Shown: positions 15,826 to 25,029, counted from the first letter of the stretch. The stretch: DNA of 55,822 nucleotides from Caballeronia zhejiangensis (GCF_000698575.1 NZ_JFHD01000042.1:1-55822), one strand, 5' to 3'. Numbers and translations: made by a program. Notes: generated by a model from the letters alone, not told the origin.

Positions 15826-17370
15826 ATGGCAGCAGACAAGTTGATCATCTTCGACACGACCTTGCGCGATGGCGAGCAGTCCCCCGGCGCGTCGATGACG
15901 AAGGAAGAGAAGATCCGCATCGCGAAGCAACTGGAACGCATGAAGGTCGACGTGATCGAGGCGGGCTTCGCGGCCAGCTCGAACGGCGACTTCGACGCGA
16001 TCCACACCATCGCGGGGCTCGTGAAGGACAGCACGGTCTGCTCGCTCGCCCGCGCGAACGACAAGGACATCCAGCGCGCCGCCGATGCGCTCAAGCCCGC
16101 CGGCCAGTTCCGTATCCACACGTTCATCGCGACCTCGGCGCTGCACATGGAGAAGAAGCTGCGCATGACGCCGGAGCAGGTCTACGACCAGGCGCGCCTC
16201 GCGGTGCGTTTCGCGCGCAAGTTCACGGATGATGTCGAATTCTCGCCGGAAGACGGCAGCCGCTCGGATATCGATTATCTCTGCCGCGTGCTCGAAGCCG
16301 TGATCGACGAAGGCGCGCGCACCATCAATATCGCGGATACGGTCGGCTACGGCGTGCCGGAGCTCTACGGCAATCTCGTCAAGACGCTGCGCGAGCGCGT
16401 GCCGAACTCCGACAAGGCGATCTGGTCGGTGCATTGCCACGACGACCTCGGCATGGCGGTCGCGAATTCGCTCGCGGGCGTGCAGATCGGCGGCGCGCGT
16501 CAGGTCGAATGCACGATCAACGGTCTGGGCGAGCGCGCGGGCAATACGTCGCTCGAAGAAATCGTGATGTCGGTGAAGACGCGCAAGGACTACTTCGGCC
16601 TCGATCTGGGCATCGACACGACGCAGATCGTGCCGACCTCGAAGCTCGTCTCGCAGATCACCGGTTTCGTCGTGCAGCCGAACAAGGCGGTCGTCGGGGC
16701 CAATGCGTTCGCGCACGCTTCGGGCATCCATCAGGACGGCGTGCTGAAGGCGCGCGACACCTACGAAATCATGCGCGCGGAAGACGTGGGCTGGAGCGCG
16801 AACAAGATCGTGCTCGGCAAGCTGTCGGGCCGAAATGCGTTCAAGCAGCGTCTGGAAGAACTGGGCGTGACGCTCGAATCCGAAGCAGATGTGAACGCGG
16901 CATTCGCGCGCTTCAAGGATCTCGCCGACCGCAAGGCCGAAATCTTCGACGAAGACATCATGCAGATCGTCTCCGAGGAATCCGCCGAGGCGCAGGCGAA
17001 AGAGCACTTCCGCTTCGTGTCGATGAAGCAGCATTCGGAAACCGGCGAGCAGCCGCAAGCGAAGGTCGTGTTCGCGGTGGAAGGCACCGAAGTCACGGGC
17101 GAAGCGCGCGGCAACGGTCCGGTCGATGCGACGCTGCACGCGATCGAATCGAAGGTCGAGAGCGGCGCGGAGCTCGTGCTGTATTCGGTCAACGCGATCA
17201 CGACCGGCACGCAGGCGCAGGGCGAAGTCACCGTGCGTCTGTCGAAGAGCGGTCGCATCGTGAACGGCGTGGGCACGGATCCGGACATCGTCGCGGCGTC
17301 GGCGAAGGCGTACATCGCCGCGTTGAACAAGCTGCATTCGAAGGTCGAAAAGCTCAATCCGCAGCTTTGA
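15826..17370 (+). CDS. leuA: 2-isopropylmalate synthase
   Basis: A 514-residue LeuA, the first committed enzyme of leucine synthesis. It condenses 2-oxoisovalerate with acetyl-CoA. The catalytic TIM barrel carries DTTLRDGEQSPGASM (residues 10-24) and HCHDDLGMAVAN (metal-binding His pair, about 205-216). The C-terminal ~130 residues form the LeuA regulatory domain for leucine feedback. AGGAG lies at the expected distance upstream of ATG 15826. It is monocistronic by layout, with a terminator downstream and a candidate attenuator upstream; leuCDB are not nearby. Confidence 0.97.
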   Translation: MAADKLIIFDTTLRDGEQSPGASMTKEEKIRIAKQLERMKVDVIEAGFAASSNGDFDAIHTIAGLVKDSTVCSLARANDKDIQRAADALKPAGQFRIHTFIATSALHMEKKLRMTPEQVYDQARLAVRFARKFTDDVEFSPEDGSRSDIDYLCRVLEAVIDEGARTINIADTVGYGVPELYGNLVKTLRERVPNSDKAIWSVHCHDDLGMAVANSLAGVQIGGARQVECTINGLGERAGNTSLEEIVMSVKTRKDYFGLDLGIDTTQIVPTSKLVSQITGFVVQPNKAVVGANAFAHASGIHQDGVLKARDTYEIMRAEDVGWSANKIVLGKLSGRNAFKQRLEELGVTLESEADVNAAFARFKDLADRKAEIFDEDIMQIVSEESAEAQAKEHFRFVSMKQHSETGEQPQAKVVFAVEGTEVTGEARGNGPVDATLHAIESKVESGAELVLYSVNAITTGTQAQGEVTVRLSKSGRIVNGVGTDPDIVAASAKAYIAALNKLHSKVEKLNPQL

Positions 17371-17390
17371 TTCGATCGGTCGAAACGCAA

Positions 17391-17416
17391 AAAAGCCCTC
17401 TTCGCGAGGGCTTTTT
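17391..17416. terminator. Bidirectional terminator between leuA and the convergent lipoprotein gene
   Basis: AAAAGCCCTC (17391-17400), loop TTCGC, GAGGGCTTTTT (17406-17416): a 10-bp stem with A and T runs on both sides. Confidence 0.88.
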
Positions 17417-17433
17417 ACATGGCGTCGATGCGC

Positions 17434-17949
17434 TCAGAACAGATTGCGCCGATCCGGATCGTGCAACGGATCGGGCGTTTTCTGCGTCATGCGCAAGATG
17501 CCCTGCTCGTCGAAATAGAAGTTGTACATCAGATACCAGATGTTCGCCTCCATGTAGCGATAGGTCCAGACTTCGCGCTTCATCAGCGGAAAGTACGACG
17601 TCTCCACGGGCCGCCCGAAGTTCACGAGCACGTCCTGCCTCGTCCAGGTGCCGATCTGCGCCTTGTAGAACTCGTTTTCGTCGAGCACTTGCCGAACATT
17701 GACGATCTTGCCGGAAGCGTCGATATCGGCGGCGGTGGTGAATTCGCCGAGCGGTTGCGTCGGCCACATCAGCCGCTTGCCGCCATTGGGCAGATCGTAG
17801 ATTTCGCGCGGCGGGCCGAGGCGGGCGGTGATCGTCGAGGCATCCGCGCCAGCCTGATAGTTCTGCCACGGCTGCGCGCAGGCGGACAGAAGGAGCGCGA
17901 CCCCGGCGCATGTCAGCGATGCGCGCATGCGGTTGAGTATGTGCAGCAT
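17434..17949 (-). CDS. Outer-membrane-type lipoprotein with two BamE/SmpA-like segments
   Basis: Start taken at MLHILNRMRASL (171 residues) because GGAGG lies 6 nt upstream and a lipoprotein signal follows. The lipobox LLSAC places the lipidated Cys at residue 24. Two repeats look like the SmpA/BamE fold core: TITARLGPPREIYDLPNG...LMWPTQP and DVLVNFGRPVETSYFPL...VWTYRY. I do not recognise a specific role; a small envelope lipoprotein is as far as the sequence goes. It is convergent with leuA and divergent from the binding-protein gene. Confidence 0.75.
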   Translation of the reverse strand: MLHILNRMRASLTCAGVALLLSACAQPWQNYQAGADASTITARLGPPREIYDLPNGGKRLMWPTQPLGEFTTAADIDASGKIVNVRQVLDENEFYKAQIGTWTRQDVLVNFGRPVETSYFPLMKREVWTYRYMEANIWYLMYNFYFDEQGILRMTQKTPDPLHDPDRRNLF

Positions 17950-18144
17950 TGAAGCCTCCACGTGCTTGCTCCTCGCGGCGGCGAGCAGCGTTTGTTCGAT
18001 GTTTCCCGTGATTTTGACATGCGCGCGCGGCAAAGCATTCTCCGATACGTCGCGGCATTCAAGCCGATGTGTCGGCAATCGCGACTTGCGCGGGGCGCGC
18101 GCTGCAGCCTATGATCCGCGCTTTCGGCGGATCGGCGGAAACTC

Positions 18145-19434
18145 ATGAAGAACGGAACCAGCGCGCGCGCAATGCAATGGCTGCGCATCGCGGCATCGGC
18201 GTGTCTTGCCTTGTCCATGACGGCGCGGGCGGCCGAATTGCCACCCATCAAGCTCGCGCTGATCGAAGGCATGTCCGGCCCGTTCGCGAACGCCGGCGCA
18301 ATGGTCGAGCGCAATCTGCGTTTCGGCGTCGAGCGCGTGAACGCGCAAGGCGGCGTGAAGCTCGCGGACGGCGCGCATCCGCTGCAACTCGTCGTGCTCG
18401 ATGGCAAGGGCAGCAGCGAGGCGAGTCTCGTGCAGCTGCGTGCGGCGACCGACGAGAAGATCGGCTTCGTCATGCAGGGCAACAGTTCGGCGGTGGCGGC
18501 GGCGCTCGTAGCGGCTGTCGACCGCCAAAACGCTCGCGAGCCGGATCGCCGCGTGCTGTTCCTCAATTATTCCGCCGACGATCCCGCGCTCACCAACGAC
18601 GCGTGCAGTTTCTGGCATTTCCGCTTCGACGCGCACGCCGGCATGCGGATGGATGCCCTCGCCGATGCGCTGAAAGACGATCGCGCGGTGAAGAAGGTCT
18701 ATCTGCTCAATCAGGATTACAGCTTCGGCCACGACGTGAGCCGCGAGGCACAGCGCGCGCTCAGGGAGCGGCGCCCGGACATCGCGATCGCGGGCGACGA
18801 ATTTCATCCGATCGGGCGCGTGAAGGATTTCGCGCCTTACATCGCGAAAATCCGCGCGAGTGGAGCGGACGCGGTAATCACCGGAAACTGGGGCAACGAT
18901 CTGACGCTTCTCGTCAAAGCCGCGCGCGAGCAGGGGCTCGACACGAAGTTCTACACGTTCTACGGCAACAGTCTGGGCGCTCCGGCCGCGCTCGGCGATG
19001 CCGGCGTGAAGCGCGTGATCGCCGTGGCGGACTGGCATCCGAATGCGGGCAGCGCTGCTTCGGACGCGTACTATCGCGCGTTCAGAGCCCGCTATCCTGC
19101 CGCCGCGGACGATTACCTTGTCGCGCGTATGCCGCTGATGGTAGAAATGCTCGCCGCCGCGATGACGCACGCAAAAAGCGCGGACCCGCTCGCGGTGGCG
19201 CGCACGCTCGAAGGCATGAAGTTCGACGGCGAAGGCTTCCACCCGATGACCGTGCGTGCCGAAGATCATCAGGTGATCCAGCCCCTTTACGTCATGGAAA
19301 TGGACAAGGCGGGGACGAAAGGCGTCGCGCTCGATAACGAAGGTTCGGGCTACGGCTTCCGCACGCTTCTGAGCGTCCCCGCCGACAAGACCGCGCAACC
19401 GACGACGTGCCGTATGTCGCGCCCGCCGCGCTAA
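18145..19434 (+). CDS. Lone branched-chain-amino-acid-type ABC substrate-binding protein (LivK family)
   Basis: A 429-residue periplasmic binding protein with a signal peptide ending TARAAEL (about residue 30). The mature protein begins PPIKLALIEGMSGPFANAGA, the typical type I peripheral binding fold of LivK/LivJ and amide-binding proteins. NQDYSFGHDVSREAQ and GNWGNDLTLLVKAA are conserved family segments. No permease or ATPase is adjacent, so it must share a transporter elsewhere or have a sensing role. The ligand cannot be told from sequence. Confidence 0.82.
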   Translation: MKNGTSARAMQWLRIAASACLALSMTARAAELPPIKLALIEGMSGPFANAGAMVERNLRFGVERVNAQGGVKLADGAHPLQLVVLDGKGSSEASLVQLRAATDEKIGFVMQGNSSAVAAALVAAVDRQNAREPDRRVLFLNYSADDPALTNDACSFWHFRFDAHAGMRMDALADALKDDRAVKKVYLLNQDYSFGHDVSREAQRALRERRPDIAIAGDEFHPIGRVKDFAPYIAKIRASGADAVITGNWGNDLTLLVKAAREQGLDTKFYTFYGNSLGAPAALGDAGVKRVIAVADWHPNAGSAASDAYYRAFRARYPAAADDYLVARMPLMVEMLAAAMTHAKSADPLAVARTLEGMKFDGEGFHPMTVRAEDHQVIQPLYVMEMDKAGTKGVALDNEGSGYGFRTLLSVPADKTAQPTTCRMSRPPR

Positions 19435-19462
19435 GGCGCCGATTCGCCCCGCGCAGAAGTGC

Positions 19463-19491
19463 TTCGGCGAGACATTGCACTGTGCTATACT
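19463..19491 (+). promoter_or_regulatory. Predicted rpsO promoter
   Basis: TATACT at 19486-19491 is a good -10. The -35 at 17 bp (TTCGGC, 19463-19468) is weak. It lies about 100 bp before rpsO, leaving room for a structured 5' leader. Confidence 0.4.
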
Positions 19492-19594
19492 CTGCGCTTC
19501 GTTTTTGGCGCATTGCCGGAAACGATTCATTTTTTGTAAATCCACGGCACGGCCTTTCTTCCGTGACCGCCTGTCTGTATCAAAGGAAAAGCAA

Positions 19595-19864
19595 ATGTCC
19601 GTAGCAGAAATCAAGAAATCCGACATCGTCGCTGAATACGCACGCGGCGCAAACGACACCGGTTCTCCCGAAGTGCAAGTCGCACTGCTGACGAGCCGCA
19701 TCAACGAACTCACCGTCCACTTCAAGTCGCACTCGAAGGATCACCACAGCCGCCGCGGTCTGCTGCGCATGGTGAGCCGTCGTCGTAAGCTGCTCGACTA
19801 CCTGAAGGGCAAGGACGCGGATCGTTATCGCTCGCTGATCGAAAAGCTGGGTCTGCGCAAGTAA
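19595..19864 (+). CDS. rpsO: 30S ribosomal protein S15
   Basis: An 89-residue S15 starting MSVAEIKKSDIVAEYARG and ending IEKLGLRK. It binds 16S rRNA early in 30S assembly. The conserved GSPEVQVALLTSRINELT and SHSKDHHSRRGLLRMVSRRRKLLDYL segments are present (shown here in part). Start at ATG 19595 with AAAGGA upstream; the frame is open earlier but that would not be S15. It is followed by a terminator and then pnp, the usual rpsO-pnp pairing, in which expression of both is often post-transcriptionally controlled. Confidence 0.98.
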   Translation: MSVAEIKKSDIVAEYARGANDTGSPEVQVALLTSRINELTVHFKSHSKDHHSRRGLLRMVSRRRKLLDYLKGKDADRYRSLIEKLGLRK

Positions 19865-19902
19865 TTGGCGCCAAGCGTGGCTTTGCGGCCAACGTCCTAA
19901 TG

Positions 19903-19942
19903 AAGTGCCTGTGTCAGTCCGCTGATACAGGCACTTTGTTTT
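19903..19942 (+). terminator. Terminator between rpsO and pnp
   Basis: A 15-bp stem (19903-19917 with 19922-19936, one G-T pair) and a TCCG loop, followed by GTTTTTG. The position matches the partial terminator known between rpsO and pnp in enterics. Confidence 0.85.
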
Positions 19943-20042
19943 TGTGCGTTTCGGTCGCGAAGTGGTGCCCGATCGTGTTTTCGGCAATCGGCGCCCGGAG
20001 TTGCCACGCAGTCGGAAGTTTCGGCAGTTCATAAGCTTTATC

Positions 20043-20171
20043 CCGGATGAGTCCATCCGGTCCGACACTCGGTCCAGCCTCGCAGCGGAGCTTTGTGTCA
20101 TTCCAGCGCGACGACGTTCATCGAAACGCATCGCGCTGGAATGGCATAACACACCTCTCAAGCGCGGCTCC
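20043..20171 (+). promoter_or_regulatory. Structured pnp 5' leader (possible RNase III/PNPase autoregulation site)
   Basis: A perfect 13-bp stem (CATTCCAGCGCGA, 20099-20111, with 20131-20143) has a 19-nt loop that can form an inner CGTT/AACG helix. Below it, GTGT pairs with ACAC and GGAGC (20087-20091) with GCTCC (20167-20171), extending the helix. A separate 7-bp hairpin (CCGGATG/CATCCGG) sits at 20043-20060. In E. coli, RNase III cuts a long stem in the pnp leader to start PNPase autoregulation; the same role here is inferred. The 363-bp rpsO-pnp spacer holds no gene. Confidence 0.6.
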
Positions 20172-20227
20172 GGACCTTCCCGCACGCGCCAGTCGACCGG
20201 CGCGGCGCAAACGTAGAAGGAGTCGAA

Positions 20228-22366
20228 ATGTTCAATAAGATCGTCAAAGAGTTCAAGTGGGGACAGCACAACGTCCGCCTCGAAACGGGTGAAATCGCCC
20301 GTCAGGCGAGCGGCGCGGTGATCGTCGATGTCGAAGATACCGTCGTGCTCGCAACCGTCGTCGGCGCGAAGACCGCCAAGCCGGGCCAGGACTTCTTCCC
20401 GCTGACCGTCGACTACCTCGAAAAGACCTATGCCGCCGGCAAGATCCCGGGCGGCTTCTTCCGCCGCGAAGGCCGTCCGTCGGAAGGCGAAACGCTGATT
20501 TCGCGTCTGATCGACCGCCCGCTGCGTCCGCTGTTCCCGGAAGGCTTCTATAACGAAGTTCAGGTCGTGATCCACGTCCTGTCGCTGAACCCGGATGTTC
20601 CGGCCGACATTCCGGCGCTGATCGGCGCGTCCGCCGCGCTCGCCGTGTCGGGACTGCCGTTCAACGGTCCGGTCGGCGCGGCACGTGTCGCGTACATCAA
20701 CAACGAGTACGTGCTGAACCCGACGCGCCCGCAGATGAAGGAATCGGCGCTCGATCTGGTCGTCGCGGGCACGGAGCGCGCGGTGCTGATGGTCGAATCG
20801 GAAGCGCAGCAGCTCTCCGAAGAAGTGATGCTCGGCGCGGTCGTTTTCGGCCACGAGCAGATGCAGACCGCCATCGACGCGATCCATGAACTCGTGCGCG
20901 AAGGCGGCAAGCCCGAGTGGGACTGGCAGCCCGCGCCGAAGAACGAAGCGCTCATCGCGCGCGTCACGGAAATCGCCAAGCCGGAACTCGAAGCGGCTTA
21001 TCAGTTGCGCAACAAGCAGGCGCGCTCGGCCAAGCTGAAGGAAGTCTACGCGGCGACGTCGGCGAAGCTGGCGGAAGAAGCCGCGACGGGCGGCACGGTC
21101 GCGGCCGATGCGGCGACGGTCGGCAACGTCCTGTTCGATATCGAAGCGAAGATCGTCCGCACGCAGATCCTGAACGGCGAGCCGCGCATCGACGGCCGCG
21201 ACACGCGCACCGTCCGTCCGATCGAAATTCGTACGGGCGTATTGCCGCGCACGCACGGCTCGGCGCTCTTCACGCGCGGCGAAACGCAGGCGCTCGTCGT
21301 CGCGACGCTCGGCACGAAGGGCGATGAGCAAAGCATCGACGCACTCGAAGGCGAATACCGCGAGCGCTTCATGCTTCACTACAACATGCCGCCGTTCGCG
21401 ACGGGCGAAACCGGCCGCGTCGGTTCGCCGAAGCGCCGCGAAATCGGCCACGGCCGTCTGGCGAAGCGCGCGCTGGTCGCGTGCCTGCCTAGCGCCGACG
21501 AGTTCGGCTATTCGATTCGCGTCGTGTCGGAAATCACTGAATCGAACGGTTCGTCGTCGATGGCTTCGGTCTGCGGCGGCTGCCTCGCGCTGATGGACGC
21601 CGGCGTGCCGATGAAGGCGCACGTCGCGGGCATCGCGATGGGCCTGATCCTCGAAGGCAACAAGTTCGCGGTTCTGACCGACATCCTCGGCGACGAAGAT
21701 CACCTCGGCGACATGGACTTCAAGGTGGCCGGCACGTCGCAGGGCGTCACGGCGCTGCAGATGGACATCAAGATCCAGGGCATCACGAAGGAAATCATGC
21801 AGGTCGCGCTGGCGCAGGCCAAGGAAGGCCGCATGCACATCCTCGGCAAGATGACCGCCGCCGTTCCGACGACGAACACGGAACTGTCGGACTACGCGCC
21901 GCGCATGATCACCATCAAGATCAATCCGGAGAAGATCCGCGACGTGATCGGCAAGGGCGGTTCGGTGATCCGCGCGCTGACGGAAGAAACCGGCACGACC
22001 ATCGACATTTCGGACGACGGCGTCGTGACGATCGCGAGCACGAGCGCGGAAGGCATGGCCGACGCGAAGAAGCGCATCGAGAACATCACGGCGGAAGTGG
22101 AAGTCGGCCAGGTCTACGAAGGCCCGGTGCTCAAGCTGCTCGATTTCGGCGCGATCGTGAACATTCTGCCGGGCAAGGACGGTCTGCTGCACATCTCTGA
22201 GATCGTCAACGAGCGCGTGAAGGACATCAACGACTATCTGAAGGAAGGCCAGATCGTGAAGGTCAAGGTCATCCAGACGGACGAAAAGGGTCGTGTGCGT
22301 CTGTCGGCGAAGGCGCTTCTGAACGAAGGCGCGCAGCAGGCAGAACCGACGCACCCGCAGCAGTAA
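20228..22366 (+). CDS. pnp: Polyribonucleotide nucleotidyltransferase (PNPase)
   Basis: A 712-residue PNPase, a phosphorolytic 3'-5' exoribonuclease of the RNA degradosome. Domain order: RNase PH-like 1 (about residues 10-145), helical linker, RNase PH-like 2 (about 320-545, with GRVGSPKRREIGHGRLAKRA), KH (IRDVIGKGGSVIRAL, about 560-575) and S1 (VGQVYEGPVLKLLDFGAIV, about 625-690). AAGGAG at 20216-20221 supports the ATG. Preceded by a structured leader and followed by a terminator. Confidence 0.98.
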   Translation: MFNKIVKEFKWGQHNVRLETGEIARQASGAVIVDVEDTVVLATVVGAKTAKPGQDFFPLTVDYLEKTYAAGKIPGGFFRREGRPSEGETLISRLIDRPLRPLFPEGFYNEVQVVIHVLSLNPDVPADIPALIGASAALAVSGLPFNGPVGAARVAYINNEYVLNPTRPQMKESALDLVVAGTERAVLMVESEAQQLSEEVMLGAVVFGHEQMQTAIDAIHELVREGGKPEWDWQPAPKNEALIARVTEIAKPELEAAYQLRNKQARSAKLKEVYAATSAKLAEEAATGGTVAADAATVGNVLFDIEAKIVRTQILNGEPRIDGRDTRTVRPIEIRTGVLPRTHGSALFTRGETQALVVATLGTKGDEQSIDALEGEYRERFMLHYNMPPFATGETGRVGSPKRREIGHGRLAKRALVACLPSADEFGYSIRVVSEITESNGSSSMASVCGGCLALMDAGVPMKAHVAGIAMGLILEGNKFAVLTDILGDEDHLGDMDFKVAGTSQGVTALQMDIKIQGITKEIMQVALAQAKEGRMHILGKMTAAVPTTNTELSDYAPRMITIKINPEKIRDVIGKGGSVIRALTEETGTTIDISDDGVVTIASTSAEGMADAKKRIENITAEVEVGQVYEGPVLKLLDFGAIVNILPGKDGLLHISEIVNERVKDINDYLKEGQIVKVKVIQTDEKGRVRLSAKALLNEGAQQAEPTHPQQ

Positions 22367-22381
22367 TGCGGTAATGTGTAG

Positions 22382-22413
22382 ACGGCCGGCCGCTTCAGCG
22401 AGCCGGCCGTTTT
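22382..22413 (+). terminator. Terminator after pnp
   Basis: ACGGCCGGC (22382-22390) pairs with GCCGGCCGT (22402-22410), then TTTT. Confidence 0.8.
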
Positions 22414-22556
22414 CATGTATGACGCTTGGGACGCTATGCATTGTCCGACGCGTCATCGGACTCGATGGCAGTGTGTGGAGCGCGGATTGCTTCGAGGCGC
22501 GCGCAGTGCCATCCGGTTCGGATGCACACTAACTCTGGGCGGCACAGGGAGAGCAT

Positions 22557-23573
22557 ATGAAGGCCATCGAAATCACTGAGTTCGGCGCACCCGAAGTTCT
22601 CAAACTCGGCGAGCGTCCGACGCCTGCGCCGGGCAAGTGCGAGGTGTTGATCAAGGTGGCCGCTTCCGGCGTCAACCGGCCGGACGTGTTCCAGCGCAAG
22701 GGCGCTTATGCGCCGCCGCCGGGCGCGTCGGATCTCCCGGGGCTGGAGGTTGCCGGTGAAATCGTCGATGGCGATTTCGATCCGAAGCACAACCCGTTCG
22801 GTCTGAAAAAAGGCGATCGCGTGTGCGCGCTGCTCGCGGGCGGCGGATACGCCGAATACGCGGTGGCCCCGCTCGAACAGTGTCTGCCGGTGCCGAAGGG
22901 TCTGTCGGACATCGAGGCGGCATCCTTGCCGGAGACGTTCTTCACGGTGTGGAGCAACGTGTTCGAACGCGGTCAGTTGGGCGCGGGCGAGAACGGCGAG
23001 GAAGAAACGCTGCTCGTGCAGGGCGGGTCGAGCGGCATCGGCGTGACGGCGATTCAGATCGCCAAAGCGCTCGGCTTTCGCGTGTTCGCCACGGCCGGCA
23101 CCGATGAAAAGTGCCGCGCGTGCGAAGCGCTCGGCGCGGAGCGGGCGATCAACTACAAGACGGAAGATTTCGTCGAAGTGGTGAAGTCGCTGACGAACGA
23201 TCGCGGCGTCGACGTCATTCTGGATATGGTCGCTGGCGACTATCTTCAGCGCGAGCTCAAGGCGCTTGCCGACGGCGGGCGCATCTGCGTGATCGCGCTG
23301 CTCGGCGGCGCGAAGGCGGAGATCAATCTGAACGACGTGCTGCGCCGGCGTCTCGTCATCACGGGCTCGACGCTGCGTCCGCGTCCCGTCGCATTCAAGG
23401 CGAAGCTCGCGGCGAAGCTGAAGGAGCGCGTCTGGCCGGAAATCGAGGCGGGGCGCATCAAGCCGGTGATCCATCAGGTGTTCCCGGCGCGCGATGCCGC
23501 CGCCGCGCACGCACTGATGGAAAGCAGTACGCACGTCGGCAAGATCGTGCTCGACTGGCGCGACGACGCGTGA
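22557..23573 (+). CDS. NAD(P)H-quinone oxidoreductase, zinc-independent MDR (PIG3/QOR type)
   Basis: A 338-residue medium-chain dehydrogenase/reductase starting MKAIEITEFGAPEVLKLGE. The GroES-like N-terminal domain (1-130) lacks the catalytic zinc ligands of alcohol dehydrogenases. The Rossmann domain carries QGGSSGIGVTAIQIAKALG (about residues 155-173). These enzymes reduce quinones with NADPH; the physiological substrate is uncertain. It lies between pnp and tpiA, each bounded by terminators, so it is likely transcribed alone. Confidence 0.87.
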   Translation: MKAIEITEFGAPEVLKLGERPTPAPGKCEVLIKVAASGVNRPDVFQRKGAYAPPPGASDLPGLEVAGEIVDGDFDPKHNPFGLKKGDRVCALLAGGGYAEYAVAPLEQCLPVPKGLSDIEAASLPETFFTVWSNVFERGQLGAGENGEEETLLVQGGSSGIGVTAIQIAKALGFRVFATAGTDEKCRACEALGAERAINYKTEDFVEVVKSLTNDRGVDVILDMVAGDYLQRELKALADGGRICVIALLGGAKAEINLNDVLRRRLVITGSTLRPRPVAFKAKLAAKLKERVWPEIEAGRIKPVIHQVFPARDAAAAHALMESSTHVGKIVLDWRDDA

Positions 23574-23584
23574 AATTCGCCGGG

Positions 23585-23614
23585 AGCGAGCGTTTCATTT
23601 TGCGGCTCGCTTTT
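23585..23614 (+). terminator. Terminator after the quinone oxidoreductase gene
   Basis: AGCGAGC (23585-23591) pairs with GCTCGCT (23605-23611), followed by TTT. Confidence 0.65.
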
Positions 23615-23750
23615 GATGGTTTGACCGGTTTCGTCGTAACACAGTAAAATCGCCTGTTTTGCAGGCAGTTTGCGGTTCGTAGCGGTTCATTCTTATAACA
23701 GGGCGGCTGACCACGTGCATGCAACAAGCCGCCACCGACTGACGAGACAT

Positions 23751-24524
23751 ATGTCCAGAGAACGAGCGAAACTGGTGGTGGGCAACTGGAAGATGCACGG
23801 CCGCATCGGAGAAAATGCGACCTTGCTGATCGAGGTCGCCGCGGGCGCATCGGCTTTGCAGAAGGGCGTGAGCGTCGGCGTGTGCGTGCCGTGTCCGTAT
23901 CTCGCGCAATCGCAAGCGCTGCTCAGCGGCTCGGTGGTGCGCTGGGGCATTCAGGACGTGTCGGCGCATACGGGCGGTGCGTTCACCGGCGAAGTCGCGG
24001 CCGAGATGGCGGCGGACTTCGGCGTCACGTACGCGATCGTCGGGCATTCGGAGCGACGCGCGTATCATCGCGAAAGTCCGGAACTCGTCGCGTCGAAAGC
24101 GCAGCGCGCGATCGAAGCGGGCCTTACGCCGATCGTCTGTGTCGGCGAGACGCTGGAAGAACGTGAGGCGGGCACGACGGAGCGGATCATCGGCACGCAG
24201 CTCGAAGCCGTGTTGCAGGCGCTCACGGAAGAGCAGGCGGCGGGCATCGTGGTCGCGTACGAACCGGTCTGGGCGATCGGTACGGGCAAGACCGCGCGGC
24301 CGGGGCAGGCGCAGGATGTTCATGCGTTTCTGCGTCACAAGCTCCTGGAGAAGGGCGCAACGGTTGCGAACGTGCCGCTCTTGTATGGCGGCAGCGTGAA
24401 GCCGGAAAACGCGGAAGAGCTGTTCGGGCAGAAAGACATCGACGGCGGGCTGATTGGCGGCGCGTCGCTGAAGTCGAAAGATTTTCTGGCGATCTGCCGG
24501 GCGGCGCAAACCGTGACGCATTGA
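23751..24524 (+). CDS. tpiA: Triosephosphate isomerase
   Basis: A 257-residue TIM interconverting glyceraldehyde 3-phosphate and dihydroxyacetone phosphate. Catalytic Lys14 (GNWKMH), His99 (GHSERR) and Glu171 (AYEPVWAIGTGK) are all present, and the phosphate-binding GGSVKPENA loop is intact. Start taken at ATG 23751, the usual N-terminus (MSRERAKLVVGNWKM); the open frame 27 codons upstream is not conserved in the family. secG follows 88 bp downstream, a pairing common in bacteria. Confidence 0.97.
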   Translation: MSRERAKLVVGNWKMHGRIGENATLLIEVAAGASALQKGVSVGVCVPCPYLAQSQALLSGSVVRWGIQDVSAHTGGAFTGEVAAEMAADFGVTYAIVGHSERRAYHRESPELVASKAQRAIEAGLTPIVCVGETLEEREAGTTERIIGTQLEAVLQALTEEQAAGIVVAYEPVWAIGTGKTARPGQAQDVHAFLRHKLLEKGATVANVPLLYGGSVKPENAEELFGQKDIDGGLIGGASLKSKDFLAICRAAQTVTH

Positions 24525-24612
24525 GCGTCGAACGGCGAGCGGGCAGGGCAGGCGAAAGAGCATAGTGCGACACGAAGGTGTCACGGAAACATCAGGAATC
24601 GGGTGAGTTGAA

Positions 24613-24990
24613 ATGCTGTATTTGAAGACATTGATTATCGTCGTTCAGTTGCTGTCGGCGTTGGGTGTAATCGGCCTCGTGCTGCTCCAGCACGGCAAGG
24701 GCGCGGACATGGGCGCGGCGTTCGGTAGCGGCGCATCGGGCAGTCTGTTCGGTGCGACGGGTTCGGCCAACTTCCTGTCGCGTACCACGGCCATTCTCGC
24801 CGCGATCTTCTTCGTGACGACGCTGGCGCTGACCTATCTCGGAAGCTATAAGCCGCAGACGTCCGCGGGTGTGTTGGGCGGTGTGGCTCCTGTGCCGGCA
24901 TCGGCTCCGGCCGTGGCCGCATCGGGAGCGTCTGCGCCTGTGTCGGCACCGGTTGCATCGTCGGCGCCGGGTGCTGACGTGCCCAAATAA
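24613..24990 (+). CDS. secG: Preprotein translocase subunit SecG
   Basis: A 125-residue inner membrane protein with two hydrophobic segments (about residues 4-23 and 54-74) joined by the conserved cytoplasmic loop LLQHGKGADMGAAFGSGASG. SecG assists the SecYE channel during SecA-driven export. The C-terminal ~40 residues are a Pro/Ala/Val-rich tail ending APGADVPK, longer than in E. coli and typical of beta-proteobacterial forms. It is followed by tRNA-Leu and the nuo operon, the same order as in E. coli. Confidence 0.95.
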   Translation: MLYLKTLIIVVQLLSALGVIGLVLLQHGKGADMGAAFGSGASGSLFGATGSANFLSRTTAILAAIFFVTTLALTYLGSYKPQTSAGVLGGVAPVPASAPAVAASGASAPVSAPVASSAPGADVPK

Positions 24991-25029
24991 CGACGGAACA
25001 GATTTTTCGCGGATTTTGCATTTTGTGCG

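Noticed and set aside
19580..22456. A 958-codon minus-strand frame opposite rpsO and pnp
   Set aside because: Composition (Asp/Arg/His-rich) and full overlap with rpsO and pnp mark it as a shadow.
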